From positions 1-64,000 of the forward strand of contig CAMELV010000014.1 in the NCBI GenBank assembly GCA_945925985.1: a DNA stretch of 64,000 nucleotides, read 5' to 3'. How positions within the stretch are numbered: position 1 is the stretch's first letter; the number at the start of each line of letters is the position of its first letter. This DNA is from Comamonas sp. lk (GTDB taxonomy: Bacteria; Pseudomonadota; Gammaproteobacteria; Burkholderiales; Burkholderiaceae_C). Positions 1 through 8,500 of the stretch are shown here, one piece after another. A program made the translations under genes and the position numbers. The notes below the pieces were generated by a model that searched no databases, was not told the origin of the DNA, and saw only the letters and a program-made list of their open reading frames with translations.

Positions 1-148
1 GCAAACCGGGCGAAGGCGCTACAAAGCGCGAAAACAGCCCGTAGAGGAACAGAAAACGACGCGATTTCGCGGGATTACTCGTGAAATCTCACTATCTGAA
101 AATTAGCCGACCGCTACTCCATTTGGTTAGCGGTTGTTCAGAGCATCC

Positions 149-165
149 CTAGGGTAAAGCCCTAG
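149..165. promoter_or_regulatory. Dyad CTAGGG-N5-CCCTAG upstream of the first molybdo-hydroxylase operon
   Basis: A perfect 6-bp inverted repeat with a 5-nt spacer lies about 20 bp upstream of the -35 element of the likely operon promoter, roughly 64 bp before the expected transcription start. That is a usual place for a dimeric activator to bind. The dyad is seen directly; its use as an operator is inference, and the binding protein is unknown. Confidence 0.4.
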
Positions 166-185
166 TAAATTGACCTTAATGCTCA

Positions 186-214
186 TTGACTAAGCACTTT
201 TTGACTCATAGTAT
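186..214 (+). promoter_or_regulatory. Sigma-70 promoter of the first iorAB-type operon
   Basis: TTGACT (186-191) and TAGTAT (209-214) are separated by exactly 17 bp, a near-consensus housekeeping promoter. The first gene starts about 30 bp downstream after a clear AGGAGA ribosome binding site. The rest of bases 1-185 shows no convincing gene. Confidence 0.6.
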
Positions 215-244
215 CAAAAAATAAAACTACTAGGAGATTTAGCA

Positions 245-712
245 ATGGCTGTCGACCTCAATATTAATGGTGCGCGTAAGTCGGTTGATGCTGACCCCAC
301 TACGCCCCTTTTGTGGATTTTGCGTGATCACCTAGGTATGACCGGAACCAAATACGGTTGCGGTATCGCGCAGTGCGGTGCTTGCACCGTACACGTTGAC
401 GGTGCGGCGGTGCGCTCTTGTCAACTACCTTTAAATGCCGCTGCCAATCGCCAAATCACCACCATTGAAGGTTTGACGCTCAAAAATGATCATCCCCTGC
501 AAAAGCTGTGGGTTGAAATGAACGTGGCCCAGTGCGGTTACTGCCAGTCCGGCATGTTGATGGCCGCTGCTGCCTTACTCAAGAAAAACCCCAACCCCAC
601 GGATGCGGATATTGACGCTCAAGTCAACAACATCTGCCGTTGTGGAACCTATCCCCGCGTCCGTGCGGCCATCCACAAAGCGGCTAAATCGGCTAAATCG
701 GCCAAGGCATAA
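245..712 (+). CDS. Small 2Fe-2S subunit of a molybdenum hydroxylase (isoquinoline 1-oxidoreductase alpha type)
   Basis: Carries the two [2Fe-2S] clusters that pass electrons from the molybdenum subunit encoded next door. The N-terminal plant-ferredoxin-like domain has cysteines near residues 39, 44, 47 and 59; the C-terminal domain has C-x2-C at 97/100 and C-x-C at 131/133. The length of 155 aa fits the family. The protein has no signal peptide and is presumably exported with the Tat-carrying large subunit. The C-terminus ends in a short lysine-serine-alanine repeat made by a 9-bp DNA repeat (about 680-710). The start is set by AGGAGA 8 bp upstream. It is the first gene of a two-gene operon with an 11-bp gap. 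There is no FAD subunit gene, so electrons probably go to a cytochrome, as in the isoquinoline or nicotinate-type two-subunit enzymes. The substrate cannot be told from sequence. Confidence 0.9.
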   Translation: MAVDLNINGARKSVDADPTTPLLWILRDHLGMTGTKYGCGIAQCGACTVHVDGAAVRSCQLPLNAAANRQITTIEGLTLKNDHPLQKLWVEMNVAQCGYCQSGMLMAAAALLKKNPNPTDADIDAQVNNICRCGTYPRVRAAIHKAAKSAKSAKA

Positions 713-723
713 GGAGAAAAATC

Positions 724-2991
724 ATGACGATGACTATGAATCGACGCGAGTTCTCGATAAAAGTTTCTGCCGTAGCCGGCGGAATGATGATGGGAATGTC
801 ACTGATGCCCGAAGAGGTGCAAGCTGCTACGGTGAATGGACAACCCTGGGGCGGTGTCACGACTGCACCCGAGTTCACACCTTGGTTACAAATTGGCCGT
901 GATGGCACATGTACCGTTAGGGTCACTTCGCCTGACCTTGGAAATGGATTAGTCACACAGTTTGCGATGACGATGACCGAAGAGCTTCAATGTGACTGGT
1001 CCAAAGTCAAAGTTGAATATGCGCCTCCACTGCGTAATTATTTGGAAAATAATGTTTACTCCAAGCCTGGCGGCAGCCTTGGTTACTTCAGTGGCCGTTC
1101 TACGGGTCCTGCGCGTATGGAGGTTCTGCTGCAAGTAGGCGCCAGTGCGCGTGAGCGTTTGAAAGAAGCAGCGGCTCAATTGTGGAGTGTTCCCCGGTCT
1201 GAGCTGACAGTTAAGAATGGTGTTATCACGCATGCAAAATCTAAACGTTCAGTAGGCTACGGTGATATGGTGGACAAAGCGGCAACGATTGCTCTGTCAC
1301 CCGAACCCGCCATCAAGGATTCCAAAGATTGGTGGTTTTTGGGTAAAGCCTCCCCGGCTAAATTGCAATTGCCATTGATCACCAATGGTTCTGCTGTCTA
1401 CGGCATTGACGTGATCCTGCCTGACATGGTCTACGCAGCATTGTTGCAGTCACCCGTTCACGGTGGAACGCTCAAAAGCTATGACTTTGAAAAAATCAAG
1501 GGCATGCCTGGCGTTTTAGGTGTGGCCGTGGTGGATCCTTCGGAGCCCCGAGCCGCGATTGACCCTAAGTTACCTCCTTTCCCTCTGGGCTTGTCTGCGC
1601 CACAAAGCGCCATTGCGGTCATTGCTGAGCATTATTGGCAGGCCAAAAAAGCGCTCGAGGCTCTGCCTGTCGTTTGGGATGACGGCCCCGGTGGGCAATG
1701 GAAAACCAATGAGCAAGTCAACAAAGCTGTCTTGGACTCTTTAGAACAAGAAGGCAAGAAAATCGAAATCATCAAAGGTAAGCCGCTTGAGATGATTGAC
1801 AACAAGCAAGGCAAAGTTGTCGAGGCCACATATTTCACGCCTTACTGTGATCACGTCGTGATGGAGCCACTCAATGGCACAGCTAAAGTGACTGCCAATA
1901 GTGTTGAAGTTTGGCATCCCTCTCAGCATAGTCAAAACGCCTTTTTCATCGCTGCGCATGAAACTGGCTTGGATTTGTCAAAAGTAACCTTTAATCAGAC
2001 TTTTGTTGGCGGTGGTTTTGGTCGTCGAGTCTACGGTGATGACGTACGTATGGTCGTGGCTGTGGCCAAAAAATTCCCTGGCCGGCCGGTCAAGGTGATT
2101 TGGTCACGTGAGGAATCCACCCGTCAGGGCCGTTTCCGTTATTTGCAAGCCGCGAAAATTAGAACAGCTTTGGACGCAAGTGGTATGCCAGTTGCGTTTC
2201 ATGGCCGTGTGAGCGGTGGCCCTGGTATGTCAGTTCGTTACTTTACGGATGGACCTCATGCTTCAGGGCTAATCGATAGTGTGCAGGTTGAGTCTAATGT
2301 GATCCCGCTACACGTTTTGACCGGTCCTTATCGTGGCCCAGGGTACAACTCCAATGCATTTTTCATGGAAACTTTCTTTGATGAATGCGCTCATGCTGCT
2401 GGCATGGACCCCATGGAATATCGCCTGAAGATGTTCGCTAAATGGCCTGATAAAGGTTGGACCATGTGCCTGAAAGAAGTGGCCTCCAAATCGGGTTGGG
2501 GCAAAAAAATGCCCAAAGGCTGGGGCCAAGGCGTTGCGATTGCCAACTGGGGTATGGGCGGTAAAGCAGAAGCCGGCACCACGGTGGCTGCCGTTGCAAC
2601 TGTTGAAGTTACCAAAAATGGCGTGTTGAGAGTCGATTCAATTGATATTGCTTTTGACACTGGTCGAATACTAAACCGCGATGCAGTTGCCGCCCAGCTT
2701 GAAGGCGGTGTCATTTATGGTTTGAACATGGCTCTGAACGAGCAACTCACCATTCAAAACGGCCGTATCGTGGAAGGCAACTACCACGAATACCCAATGC
2801 TTCGCATTGGTGATATGCCACGAAAAATCAATGTGCACTTTGGTGGCTTGTCGGGCCATAGCCGCATCTTTGAAATTGGAGAGCCACCGGTTGGTGTGGT
2901 CGGTCCTGCGCTTGGCAATGCCATCTTCAAGGCCACGGGCAAGCGTGTGCGCACACAACCTTTCCGCCTGCAAGACCTGAGCTGGACCTGA
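724..2991 (+). CDS. Molybdopterin-binding large subunit, xanthine dehydrogenase family, Tat-exported
   Basis: Catalytic subunit of a periplasmic molybdenum hydroxylase that oxidises an aldehyde or N-heterocycle with oxygen from water. The N-terminus has a twin-arginine signal (NRREFSIKV followed by a glycine/methionine-rich hydrophobic stretch). The cofactor-contact motif VGGGFGRR lies near residue 430, a GPYRGPG segment near 532, and the catalytic glutamate is in GEPPVG near residue 719, so the active site looks intact. The length of 755 aa fits the IorB/nicotinate-type family, in which two family domains are repeated. The start has AAGGAG 7 bp upstream. The operon ends at a strong terminator. 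Base composition of this operon looks more A+T-rich by eye than the second, related operon at 5.5-8.2 kb, so the two are not a recent duplication. The substrate is unknown. Confidence 0.9.
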   Translation: MTMTMNRREFSIKVSAVAGGMMMGMSLMPEEVQAATVNGQPWGGVTTAPEFTPWLQIGRDGTCTVRVTSPDLGNGLVTQFAMTMTEELQCDWSKVKVEYAPPLRNYLENNVYSKPGGSLGYFSGRSTGPARMEVLLQVGASARERLKEAAAQLWSVPRSELTVKNGVITHAKSKRSVGYGDMVDKAATIALSPEPAIKDSKDWWFLGKASPAKLQLPLITNGSAVYGIDVILPDMVYAALLQSPVHGGTLKSYDFEKIKGMPGVLGVAVVDPSEPRAAIDPKLPPFPLGLSAPQSAIAVIAEHYWQAKKALEALPVVWDDGPGGQWKTNEQVNKAVLDSLEQEGKKIEIIKGKPLEMIDNKQGKVVEATYFTPYCDHVVMEPLNGTAKVTANSVEVWHPSQHSQNAFFIAAHETGLDLSKVTFNQTFVGGGFGRRVYGDDVRMVVAVAKKFPGRPVKVIWSREESTRQGRFRYLQAAKIRTALDASGMPVAFHGRVSGGPGMSVRYFTDGPHASGLIDSVQVESNVIPLHVLTGPYRGPGYNSNAFFMETFFDECAHAAGMDPMEYRLKMFAKWPDKGWTMCLKEVASKSGWGKKMPKGWGQGVAIANWGMGGKAEAGTTVAAVATVEVTKNGVLRVDSIDIAFDTGRILNRDAVAAQLEGGVIYGLNMALNEQLTIQNGRIVEGNYHEYPMLRIGDMPRKINVHFGGLSGHSRIFEIGEPPVGVVGPALGNAIFKATGKRVRTQPFRLQDLSWT

Positions 2992-3017
2992 TTCAGTTTT
3001 AGAACGTCCTCGAAGTT

Positions 3018-3054
3018 CAGCCCGCTTCCCTTCACCGGTGAGCGGGTTTTTTTT
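3018..3054 (+). terminator. Rho-independent terminator of the first iorAB-type operon
   Basis: CCCGCT (3021-3026) pairs with AGCGGG (3041-3046); an inner TCACCGGTGA palindrome strengthens the hairpin, and eight T follow at 3047-3054. It ends just at the stop codon of the convergent soxZ-like gene. Confidence 0.75.
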
Positions 3055-3382
3055 ATGCAGTGACGGTGATGTGTGCTTTGGCGGTATGGACACCGCCGCG
3101 GTCATCCTGCCAAATGAAGTCAAATACACCTGACTCGGTGGCTCGCACACTAAAGGTGAGGTAGGGGTTGGCCGAGATCCCGGTGCCTTGGAAGGCTCTA
3201 AAAATTTCTTCGCCGTTGTAGCGACAAATAAAGGTGTCGATGATGTGCATGGGGATGTAAGTGCCCTGCGTGTCGAAGCGATAGCCGTTGTCCATGGCGT
3301 GCAAAATCATGCAGCGCAAAGTAATGATCTCGCCTTTGCGGGCTTGGCTAGGTACGCGCAATCGGGTGCTTAGTACTGTCAT
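3053..3382 (-). CDS. SoxZ-like sulfur-carrier partner protein
   Basis: SoxZ is the small immunoglobulin-like partner of the SoxY sulfur carrier in periplasmic thiosulfate oxidation. The 109-aa length and the sequence pattern (ending in a segment like DFIWQDDRGGVHTAKAHI) fit SoxZ. The start codon overlaps the soxY-like stop codon (TGATG), which indicates translational coupling. No other sox gene (A, B, C, D, X) lies in the window, so this is an orphan YZ pair. Such pairs also occur beside quinoprotein and other periplasmic oxidoreductases, so a role in thiosulfate oxidation should not be assumed. Confidence 0.75.
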   Translation of the reverse strand: MTVLSTRLRVPSQARKGEIITLRCMILHAMDNGYRFDTQGTYIPMHIIDTFICRYNGEEIFRAFQGTGISANPYLTFSVRATESGVFDFIWQDDRGGVHTAKAHITVTA

Positions 3383-3894
3383 CAGTAGCGCAGTTCCATG
3401 GATTCGCAGGCGCCAATCGACACAACCACATGTGAGGTTTCATGCCACCAACTGTCGTCTGACATGCGCGCCAGCACCAAAATATCTTGGGTGTCACTCA
3501 GTCGCAAGTTGGTTTCCACTTCGGCGCGACCGCTGCTCGGTGTGAATTCGTAGGTCGCAGCCCAAGGTTTGGGGTTGCGCATGGCCAAAATGTGCACTTC
3601 ACACACATAGTCGCTTGCGGTCATCGCGCTGGGCACATGGATTTTGATGGGCACCAAGTTTCCGCTGTCTGCTATCGAAGCCAATTGCACCTCGATGCGA
3701 CCCCGTCGGCTTGTTGCGCCTCGCAAAATTTTTTTTATCGCCGTTTCGGGGCTTTCTTCAATGGGTGTGAGACGAGGGTTGGGGGGGAGTGTATTTGCTT
3801 GTGTCCAGCCTGACGGCAGGATGCTCATCCCCATCCCCCAAGCGCCCAACCTTTGAAGCCATCGACGTCGCGGCGCAAGCAGATGAAAGGGCAT
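3382..3894 (-). CDS. SoxY-like sulfur-carrier protein with non-canonical C-terminus
   Basis: The 170-aa product has an RRRWLQRL-type N-terminus followed by a short hydrophobic segment and a TQA cleavage-like site, suggesting Tat or Sec export to the periplasm. The C-terminal half matches the SoxY fold, including the strand before the carrier cysteine. Canonical SoxY ends in GGCGG, whose cysteine carries the sulfur substrate. Here the end is IGACESMELRY: the cysteine is kept, one flanking glycine is kept, and six extra residues follow in place of the terminal glycines. GGAG lies about 10 bp before the start. It is the first gene of the pair with the soxZ-like gene. A variant carrier or a different thiol function is possible. 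Confidence 0.65.
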   Translation of the reverse strand: MPFHLLAPRRRWLQRLGAWGMGMSILPSGWTQANTLPPNPRLTPIEESPETAIKKILRGATSRRGRIEVQLASIADSGNLVPIKIHVPSAMTASDYVCEVHILAMRNPKPWAATYEFTPSSGRAEVETNLRLSDTQDILVLARMSDDSWWHETSHVVVSIGACESMELRY

Positions 3895-4326
3895 GAACAG
3901 ACACTCCGATAAAACTGAGCGGATACCAGAAGACCTTAAAGAACCCTTTTCGGCTCTACAAGCGAGTTGCGGCCTCCGCCGCCGCTTGAGGCTAAAGTAG
4001 CATAGCCGCGATCACCGGCAAAGTCTATGGGGTTTCCGCCCATGCTAGGTCAGTCGCGCTCTATCGTCACACGGGTCAGCAGCGCTCTGAGACGGAGCAA
4101 GCTCCGTTTGTTCTGGACTGGACTCACAGCCCGCTTTCTCGTTTTACTCCTTGAGTTCTCCTTGAACTGATTTTTAACCACCAGCTAAGCCGTACGTTCT
4201 TCGGGGTGCAAGGTCAGCAAGGTCATTCATGACAAGTCGTAAACCGGCATGAGACAACAGAGAACTGCCCTCCAGAGGAGAAACCACTGATTTAGGCGCT
4301 ATTTGACACGGTGTAATACGCTGAAT
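3895..4326. other. Non-coding gap between the soxY-like gene and tRNA-Arg
   Basis: No convincing gene was found on either strand in about 430 bp. A small hairpin (ACGGAGC/GCTCCGT with a 2-nt gap, 4092-4107) with a T-rich flank is present. The soxYZ-like promoter should lie in the left part, but no near-consensus -35/-10 pair stands out. Confidence 0.5.
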
Positions 4327-4403
4327 TGGTCTGCCCGGAGGGGATCGAACCCCCGACCCACAGCTTAGAAGGCTGTTGCTCTATCCGACTGAGCTACGGG
4401 CAG
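4327..4403 (-). tRNA. tRNA-Arg (anticodon TCT)
   Basis: The minus strand folds as a full cloverleaf. The 7-bp acceptor stem CTGCCCG/CGGGCAG is perfect, the anticodon loop reads CTTCTAA with TCT as anticodon, the T arm contains GGTTCGATCC, and CCA is encoded at the 3' end. A TACAAT -10-like element (4419-4424) sits about 16 bp before the 5' end, so the gene may have its own promoter in the gap to the dehydrogenase gene. Confidence 0.95.
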
Positions 4404-4448
4404 CGATCGGCGCGATGCATTGTAGGGGCCCCACCCTGCACCCTGGCG

Positions 4449-5504
4449 CTACAGCACGACGGCTTGGCCCAAACGCGCACTCTTTGCCAAAGCTTCCAGG
4501 GTCGCTGCATTGTCCAGACTAGCCTGGGCTGCGCGTTCAATAGCCTCAAAGTCCTGAGCGCGGATGACCCGGGCGAATGCCTCGGCAGCAAACCTGAAAC
4601 CACTTCCGGTGCCGGTGATGATGTCTTCAAAGGGAATGGTGTTGGCAATACCGCGGCGCAGGCGCAGTTGGCTCGGCAGGAAGCCATAAGCATGGCCGCC
4701 GGTCTGCTCGCTGGTGTGGTTCAGGTATTCGGTTTCGATCGTGCCCTCAGTGCCCACAATGGTGGCGCGACGGTGATTGGCCGTGTCCATGGCGCACGAG
4801 AGTTGAGTGCGCCGCCCGTCCGCGTAAAACAAAGTTGCCAACAGACTGATGTCGACACCCGAATCTGCCCAAACGGCATCCGCCATGACTTTTTGAGGGG
4901 CCTCGCCCATGACAAGCCGGATCAGGCTTAACGCATAGCAACCGGCATCCAGCAGGGCACCGCCGCCCAGCGCCGGGTTCAGCCGGATATTGCCGACCGG
5001 CTTGCTGAGCGTGAACCCAAAACTTGCTTGCACCGAGCGGACGCGTCCAATGTCTCCGCCGCGCACCAACTCAAGCATGGCCCCAGTCTGCGGCTGGAAG
5101 TAGTAGGGAAACGCTTCCAGCAGCATGACCCCGTGCTGGCTCGCCGCCTCGAACATCGTCTGTGCCTGCCCCAGCCCCATCGCCAGCGGTTTTTCACAGA
5201 GCACGTGCTTTCCGGCCTCGGCTGCTTTGATCGCCCATTCTGCGTGGAGGCTATTGGGCAGAGGCAGATAAATCACATCAACATCAGCGTCCGCCAGCAA
5301 GGCCTCGTAACTGCCATGACTGCGCGCAATGCCACAGGCTACGGCAAAGGCATCGGCTGTCTCCTTGCTTCGGCTGCCAACGGCGACGACGTTGGCATCG
5401 GGGCAACCCGAGACATCGCGGGCAAACTGCCGGGCAATGTTGGCGCACCCCAATATGCCAATGCGCAAGGCGGGCTCGGCCGCCGCCTTGACGCGCGTGC
5501 TCAT
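4449..5504 (-). CDS. Gfo/Idh/MocA family NAD(P)-dependent oxidoreductase
   Basis: A 351-aa soluble dehydrogenase. The N-terminal Rossmann fold begins with GILGCANIA (a GxGxxA-like motif with a cysteine at the second site), and the family signature CEKPLAM with the catalytic-site lysine is present near residue 100. The C-terminal alpha/beta domain is complete. Relatives act on sugars, inositol or trans-dihydrodiols. Its start codon overlaps the stop of the upstream molybdo-hydroxylase large subunit (ATGA), so it is the third gene of that operon. This is an odd partner: a cytoplasmic NAD(P) enzyme coupled to a periplasmic hydroxylase, suggesting that it handles a product or a substrate precursor. 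Confidence 0.85.
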   Translation of the reverse strand: MSTRVKAAAEPALRIGILGCANIARQFARDVSGCPDANVVAVGSRSKETADAFAVACGIARSHGSYEALLADADVDVIYLPLPNSLHAEWAIKAAEAGKHVLCEKPLAMGLGQAQTMFEAASQHGVMLLEAFPYYFQPQTGAMLELVRGGDIGRVRSVQASFGFTLSKPVGNIRLNPALGGGALLDAGCYALSLIRLVMGEAPQKVMADAVWADSGVDISLLATLFYADGRRTQLSCAMDTANHRRATIVGTEGTIETEYLNHTSEQTGGHAYGFLPSQLRLRRGIANTIPFEDIITGTGSGFRFAAEAFARVIRAQDFEAIERAAQASLDNAATLEALAKSARLGQAVVL

Positions 5505-7741
5505 GTCCGCAGGCCCTGCAGCACCCTGTCAGGCGTGAGCGGCAGGCGCCGGAACCGCACCCCGGTAGCATCAAACACGGCATTGGCCAGCGCGGCACCA
5601 GTTGGGCCTTGGGATGCTTCCCCAGTACCCAGAAAAGGTTGGCCAGGTCGATCAATCAGCACCACCTCGACCGGCGGCACCTCAGTAAAGGTGAGGATCG
5701 GGTAGCTGTTCCAGTCTTGCGACAGCACCTGGGTGTCGTCCATTTGAACCTCTTCTTTAAGGGTCCAGGACAAAGACTGGATCAATCCGCCTTCAATCTG
5801 GTTGCTAACACCATCGGGGTTGACGATGTGCCCACTGTCCGCACTGGCCACCGCGCGCAGCACGCGAATTCTGCCGCTCTGGCGACTGACCTCAACCTCT
5901 AGCGCCACGGCGCAGTAGCCAGCGATATTTTTGTACTTGGCAAAACCAATGCCCCGGCCGCGGCCAGGCGATTTTTGCCATTGCGACCAGCCAAATTTTT
6001 CGGCAGCCCGAACGATGGCATCACGGGCACGCTCATCTTTCATGAATCTCAGGCGATAGGCGACCGGGTCCGCACCTACCGAGTGCGCCAACTCATCCAT
6101 GAACGACTCGATGGCAAACACATTGGCATAGGCCCCAAGTCCACGGGTAGACGACACCCGCAAGGGCATCTCGGTGATGAAATGGGTGAGCACGTTGTGC
6201 CCCGGAAAATCGTACAGCGCGATACCGTTGCGATCTGCCGAAAAATTGGGCGCGCCGCCGTTCTGGGGCTTGGGCATGGGGAAAGGTTTCTCAAGGTACC
6301 GGGCCGACAGCAAGTTGCCGGGATCGCCGCCCGGTCGAGTACCGTGCGGGGTAGACCAGATGGCGAGATCCCAGTCCAACACATTACCCTGGGCATCCAG
6401 CCCAGCTCGCGTCTTGATCACCATGGCTGAGCCGTAAGGCTCCCACAAGTGTTCCTGCTCCCGCGTGTACTGCAAGCGCACCGGGGTACCCGGCACGGAG
6501 ACCGCCAGCAGAGCGGCATCGGCTGCGGCATCATCAGCCATGTTGTGGCCATAACAGCCGGAGCCCTGCACGTGCTGCATCCGCACCTTAGCCAAAGGCA
6601 GCCCTAGCATCTTGGCGATGGCTTGACCTGTTTCAAACACCGATTGGCTGTGAGTTTGCACGGTCAAGACACCGTCGGCACCCAGTGTCGCCAGTGCAGC
6701 AGAGGTACCAATGGAGGCATGCATCTGATAGGGCCGGTAGTAGCTGGCTTCGACCGTTTGCGTGACCTGGCCCGGCGTGATACGAGCCTGTTTTTTGGTC
6801 TCGATGATGCGATCAGGCTTGGTCTTGAGCAGCCAATCAGGCATGCCATCTGTACCTGGTAATTCTCGTGGCACCTGCCACTGGCAACTCAGTTGCAGCG
6901 CCTGTGCAGCGGCTTGAACCTGCCCTTCACGTGTCGCAATGACACCCAAAAAACTACCGTCTCTCAGCACCTTGATAACGCCGGGCATGCGCTCGATGGA
7001 GGCGACGTCTACCGCGATCAGCCGAGCACCATAGGTTGGCGGCCGAACAATTTGGCCAAAAACCATGCCTTTTGGCCGCAACTCCTGCACAAACATGGCT
7101 TGCCCAAGAATCTTGGGGGTCAGGTCCAGTCGGTGCACGGAGCGACCAACCAGGCGATGCTCGCCCAGGGGTTTGGGCTTGACTTGTCCTGTCGCTTCAC
7201 GCTGCAGCGACTCGCCGACGAGCAAATCCCAATAGCTGATCTTGGCCCCGGAACTGGCCTGTATCATGCCATCCCGCACGCTCATGCCAGTTGTAGCTTG
7301 ACCCAACCGGACTTGCGCCAGACCCAGCAAAATGGCGCGGACTTCTGCTGCAGCCTGTCTAACCGCAGTGGCGCAATTGGGCATTGAGAAGGAGCCCGCT
7401 GTAGTGCCTTCGTTCGGCACCAGGGCGGTATCACCGGATACAACCTTCACACGCGCCATTTCCACATCGAGTTCATCTGCACAGACCTGTACCACCGCAG
7501 TCAGAATGCCTTGCCCAAGCTCAACTTTTCCAACCATCAACAACACAGACTGGTCTTCGCTTTGAATACGAATCCAGGCACTCAAGGTACGGTTGACTTG
7601 TAAGTCACCAGGGAGCCGGGGTTTGTCTACAGATGCTGCCTGCTGGGAGTGCACGTCCAGCAGCGGGATGGTGAAGCCAAGTGCCAGAAATCCAGCGCGT
7701 TTCAGAAAACGACGACGCGAATCAGAAGCCAATCGTGTCAT
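5501..7741 (-). CDS. Molybdopterin-binding large subunit of a second molybdenum hydroxylase, Tat-exported
   Basis: A 746-aa catalytic subunit of the isoquinoline 1-oxidoreductase beta type. The N-terminal SRRRFLKRAGFLALGF is a clear twin-arginine signal. The loop that reads GGGFGRR in the 0.7-3.0 kb homologue is here GSGCYGHN, followed by DDAAADAALLA, which is the other common form in this family. The presumed catalytic glutamate is in GTGEASQGP near the C-terminus. It starts 1 bp after the small-subunit stop and overlaps the dehydrogenase gene by 4 bp, so the three genes form one unit. As in the first operon, there is no FAD subunit. Substrate unknown; relatives oxidise aldehydes or aromatic N-heterocycles. 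Confidence 0.88.
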   Translation of the reverse strand: MTRLASDSRRRFLKRAGFLALGFTIPLLDVHSQQAASVDKPRLPGDLQVNRTLSAWIRIQSEDQSVLLMVGKVELGQGILTAVVQVCADELDVEMARVKVVSGDTALVPNEGTTAGSFSMPNCATAVRQAAAEVRAILLGLAQVRLGQATTGMSVRDGMIQASSGAKISYWDLLVGESLQREATGQVKPKPLGEHRLVGRSVHRLDLTPKILGQAMFVQELRPKGMVFGQIVRPPTYGARLIAVDVASIERMPGVIKVLRDGSFLGVIATREGQVQAAAQALQLSCQWQVPRELPGTDGMPDWLLKTKPDRIIETKKQARITPGQVTQTVEASYYRPYQMHASIGTSAALATLGADGVLTVQTHSQSVFETGQAIAKMLGLPLAKVRMQHVQGSGCYGHNMADDAAADAALLAVSVPGTPVRLQYTREQEHLWEPYGSAMVIKTRAGLDAQGNVLDWDLAIWSTPHGTRPGGDPGNLLSARYLEKPFPMPKPQNGGAPNFSADRNGIALYDFPGHNVLTHFITEMPLRVSSTRGLGAYANVFAIESFMDELAHSVGADPVAYRLRFMKDERARDAIVRAAEKFGWSQWQKSPGRGRGIGFAKYKNIAGYCAVALEVEVSRQSGRIRVLRAVASADSGHIVNPDGVSNQIEGGLIQSLSWTLKEEVQMDDTQVLSQDWNSYPILTFTEVPPVEVVLIDRPGQPFLGTGEASQGPTGAALANAVFDATGVRFRRLPLTPDRVLQGLRT

Positions 7742-7742
7742 G

Positions 7743-8198
7743 TCAGGCTCCTTGCGCCGCGCGCATCACGGCACGAACAATTCGGTTGTGCGCACCACAA
7801 CGGCACAAATTACCATCCAGTGCAATGCGGACCTCAGATTCGGTAGGCCGCGGGCTGCGATCCAGCAGCGCCTGGGCCTGCATGATCATGCCGGAGGTGC
7901 AGTAGCCGCACTGGGCGGCCTGCTCTTGCACAAAGGCCTGTTGGAGTCGGCTGGGTGCGCCGCCCTCGCTCAGGCCTTGTAGAGTCACCACCGACCGACC
8001 GCTGACGGCTGAAAGCGGGACCACACAACTGCGCTGCGGATCGCCATTAACGAGCACAGTGCAAGCGCCGCATTGCGCCTTGCCACAGCCGTATTTATGG
8101 CCATTAAGACCAAGGTCGTTGGCCAAAATCTGAAGCAGTGGCTCTGTAGGCGGGGCAGACGACTCAACCATCTGTCCATTCACTTTGAAACGAATCAC
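7743..8198 (-). CDS. Small 2Fe-2S subunit of the second molybdenum hydroxylase
   Basis: A 151-aa iron-sulfur subunit with the pattern CGKAQCGACT for the first cluster, and CGYC plus CRCG for the second. The start chosen is GTG at 8198: AGGGAGA sits 5 bp upstream and the protein then begins VIRFKVNGQ, as in its relatives. A longer reading frame to 8270 exists, but its extra 24 codons lie over the tRNA-Pro terminator hairpin and are unlikely to be translated. The gene is first of three in the unit with the large subunit and the Gfo/Idh/MocA dehydrogenase. Confidence 0.88.
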   Translation of the reverse strand: MIRFKVNGQMVESSAPPTEPLLQILANDLGLNGHKYGCGKAQCGACTVLVNGDPQRSCVVPLSAVSGRSVVTLQGLSEGGAPSRLQQAFVQEQAAQCGYCTSGMIMQAQALLDRSPRPTESEVRIALDGNLCRCGAHNRIVRAVMRAAQGA

Positions 8199-8228
8199 AG
8201 CTGTCTCCCTTTTGGGGTCAATTTGCAC

Positions 8229-8267
8229 GAAAAACGGGTTTTGGACACGACGCCCAAAACCCGTTTT
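8229..8267 (-). terminator. Strong hairpin terminator after tRNA-Pro
   Basis: A perfect 14-bp inverted repeat (8231-8244 with 8254-8267, arms AAAACGGGTTTTGG) has a 9-nt loop and a T tail in the minus direction. It lies only 30 bp before the start codon of the following small-subunit gene, leaving almost no room for a promoter between them. Confidence 0.75.
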
Positions 8268-8278
8268 CAATTTTATGA

Positions 8279-8355
<77 letters not shown>

Positions 8356-8500
8356 ACTAGATCGTATTGTAGCTGTTGGCAGGCGCGGTTTTCCCTATCC
8401 CCTGCACTGATAGGAGAATCACCACCGGCCCGCTTGATAAATGGAAGCTGCAGATGCGACCTGCGCGCCAACACCCCCACGGCTGAGCTACAGTTCACCC

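Noticed and set aside
4300..4330. TTGACA near the end of tRNA-Arg on the plus strand
   Set aside because: There is no -10 element at proper spacing and transcription would run antisense through the tRNA.
8199..8270. N-terminal extension of the second 2Fe-2S subunit
   Set aside because: It would be translated through the tRNA-Pro terminator hairpin; GTG at 8198 has a good ribosome binding site and the family N-terminus.
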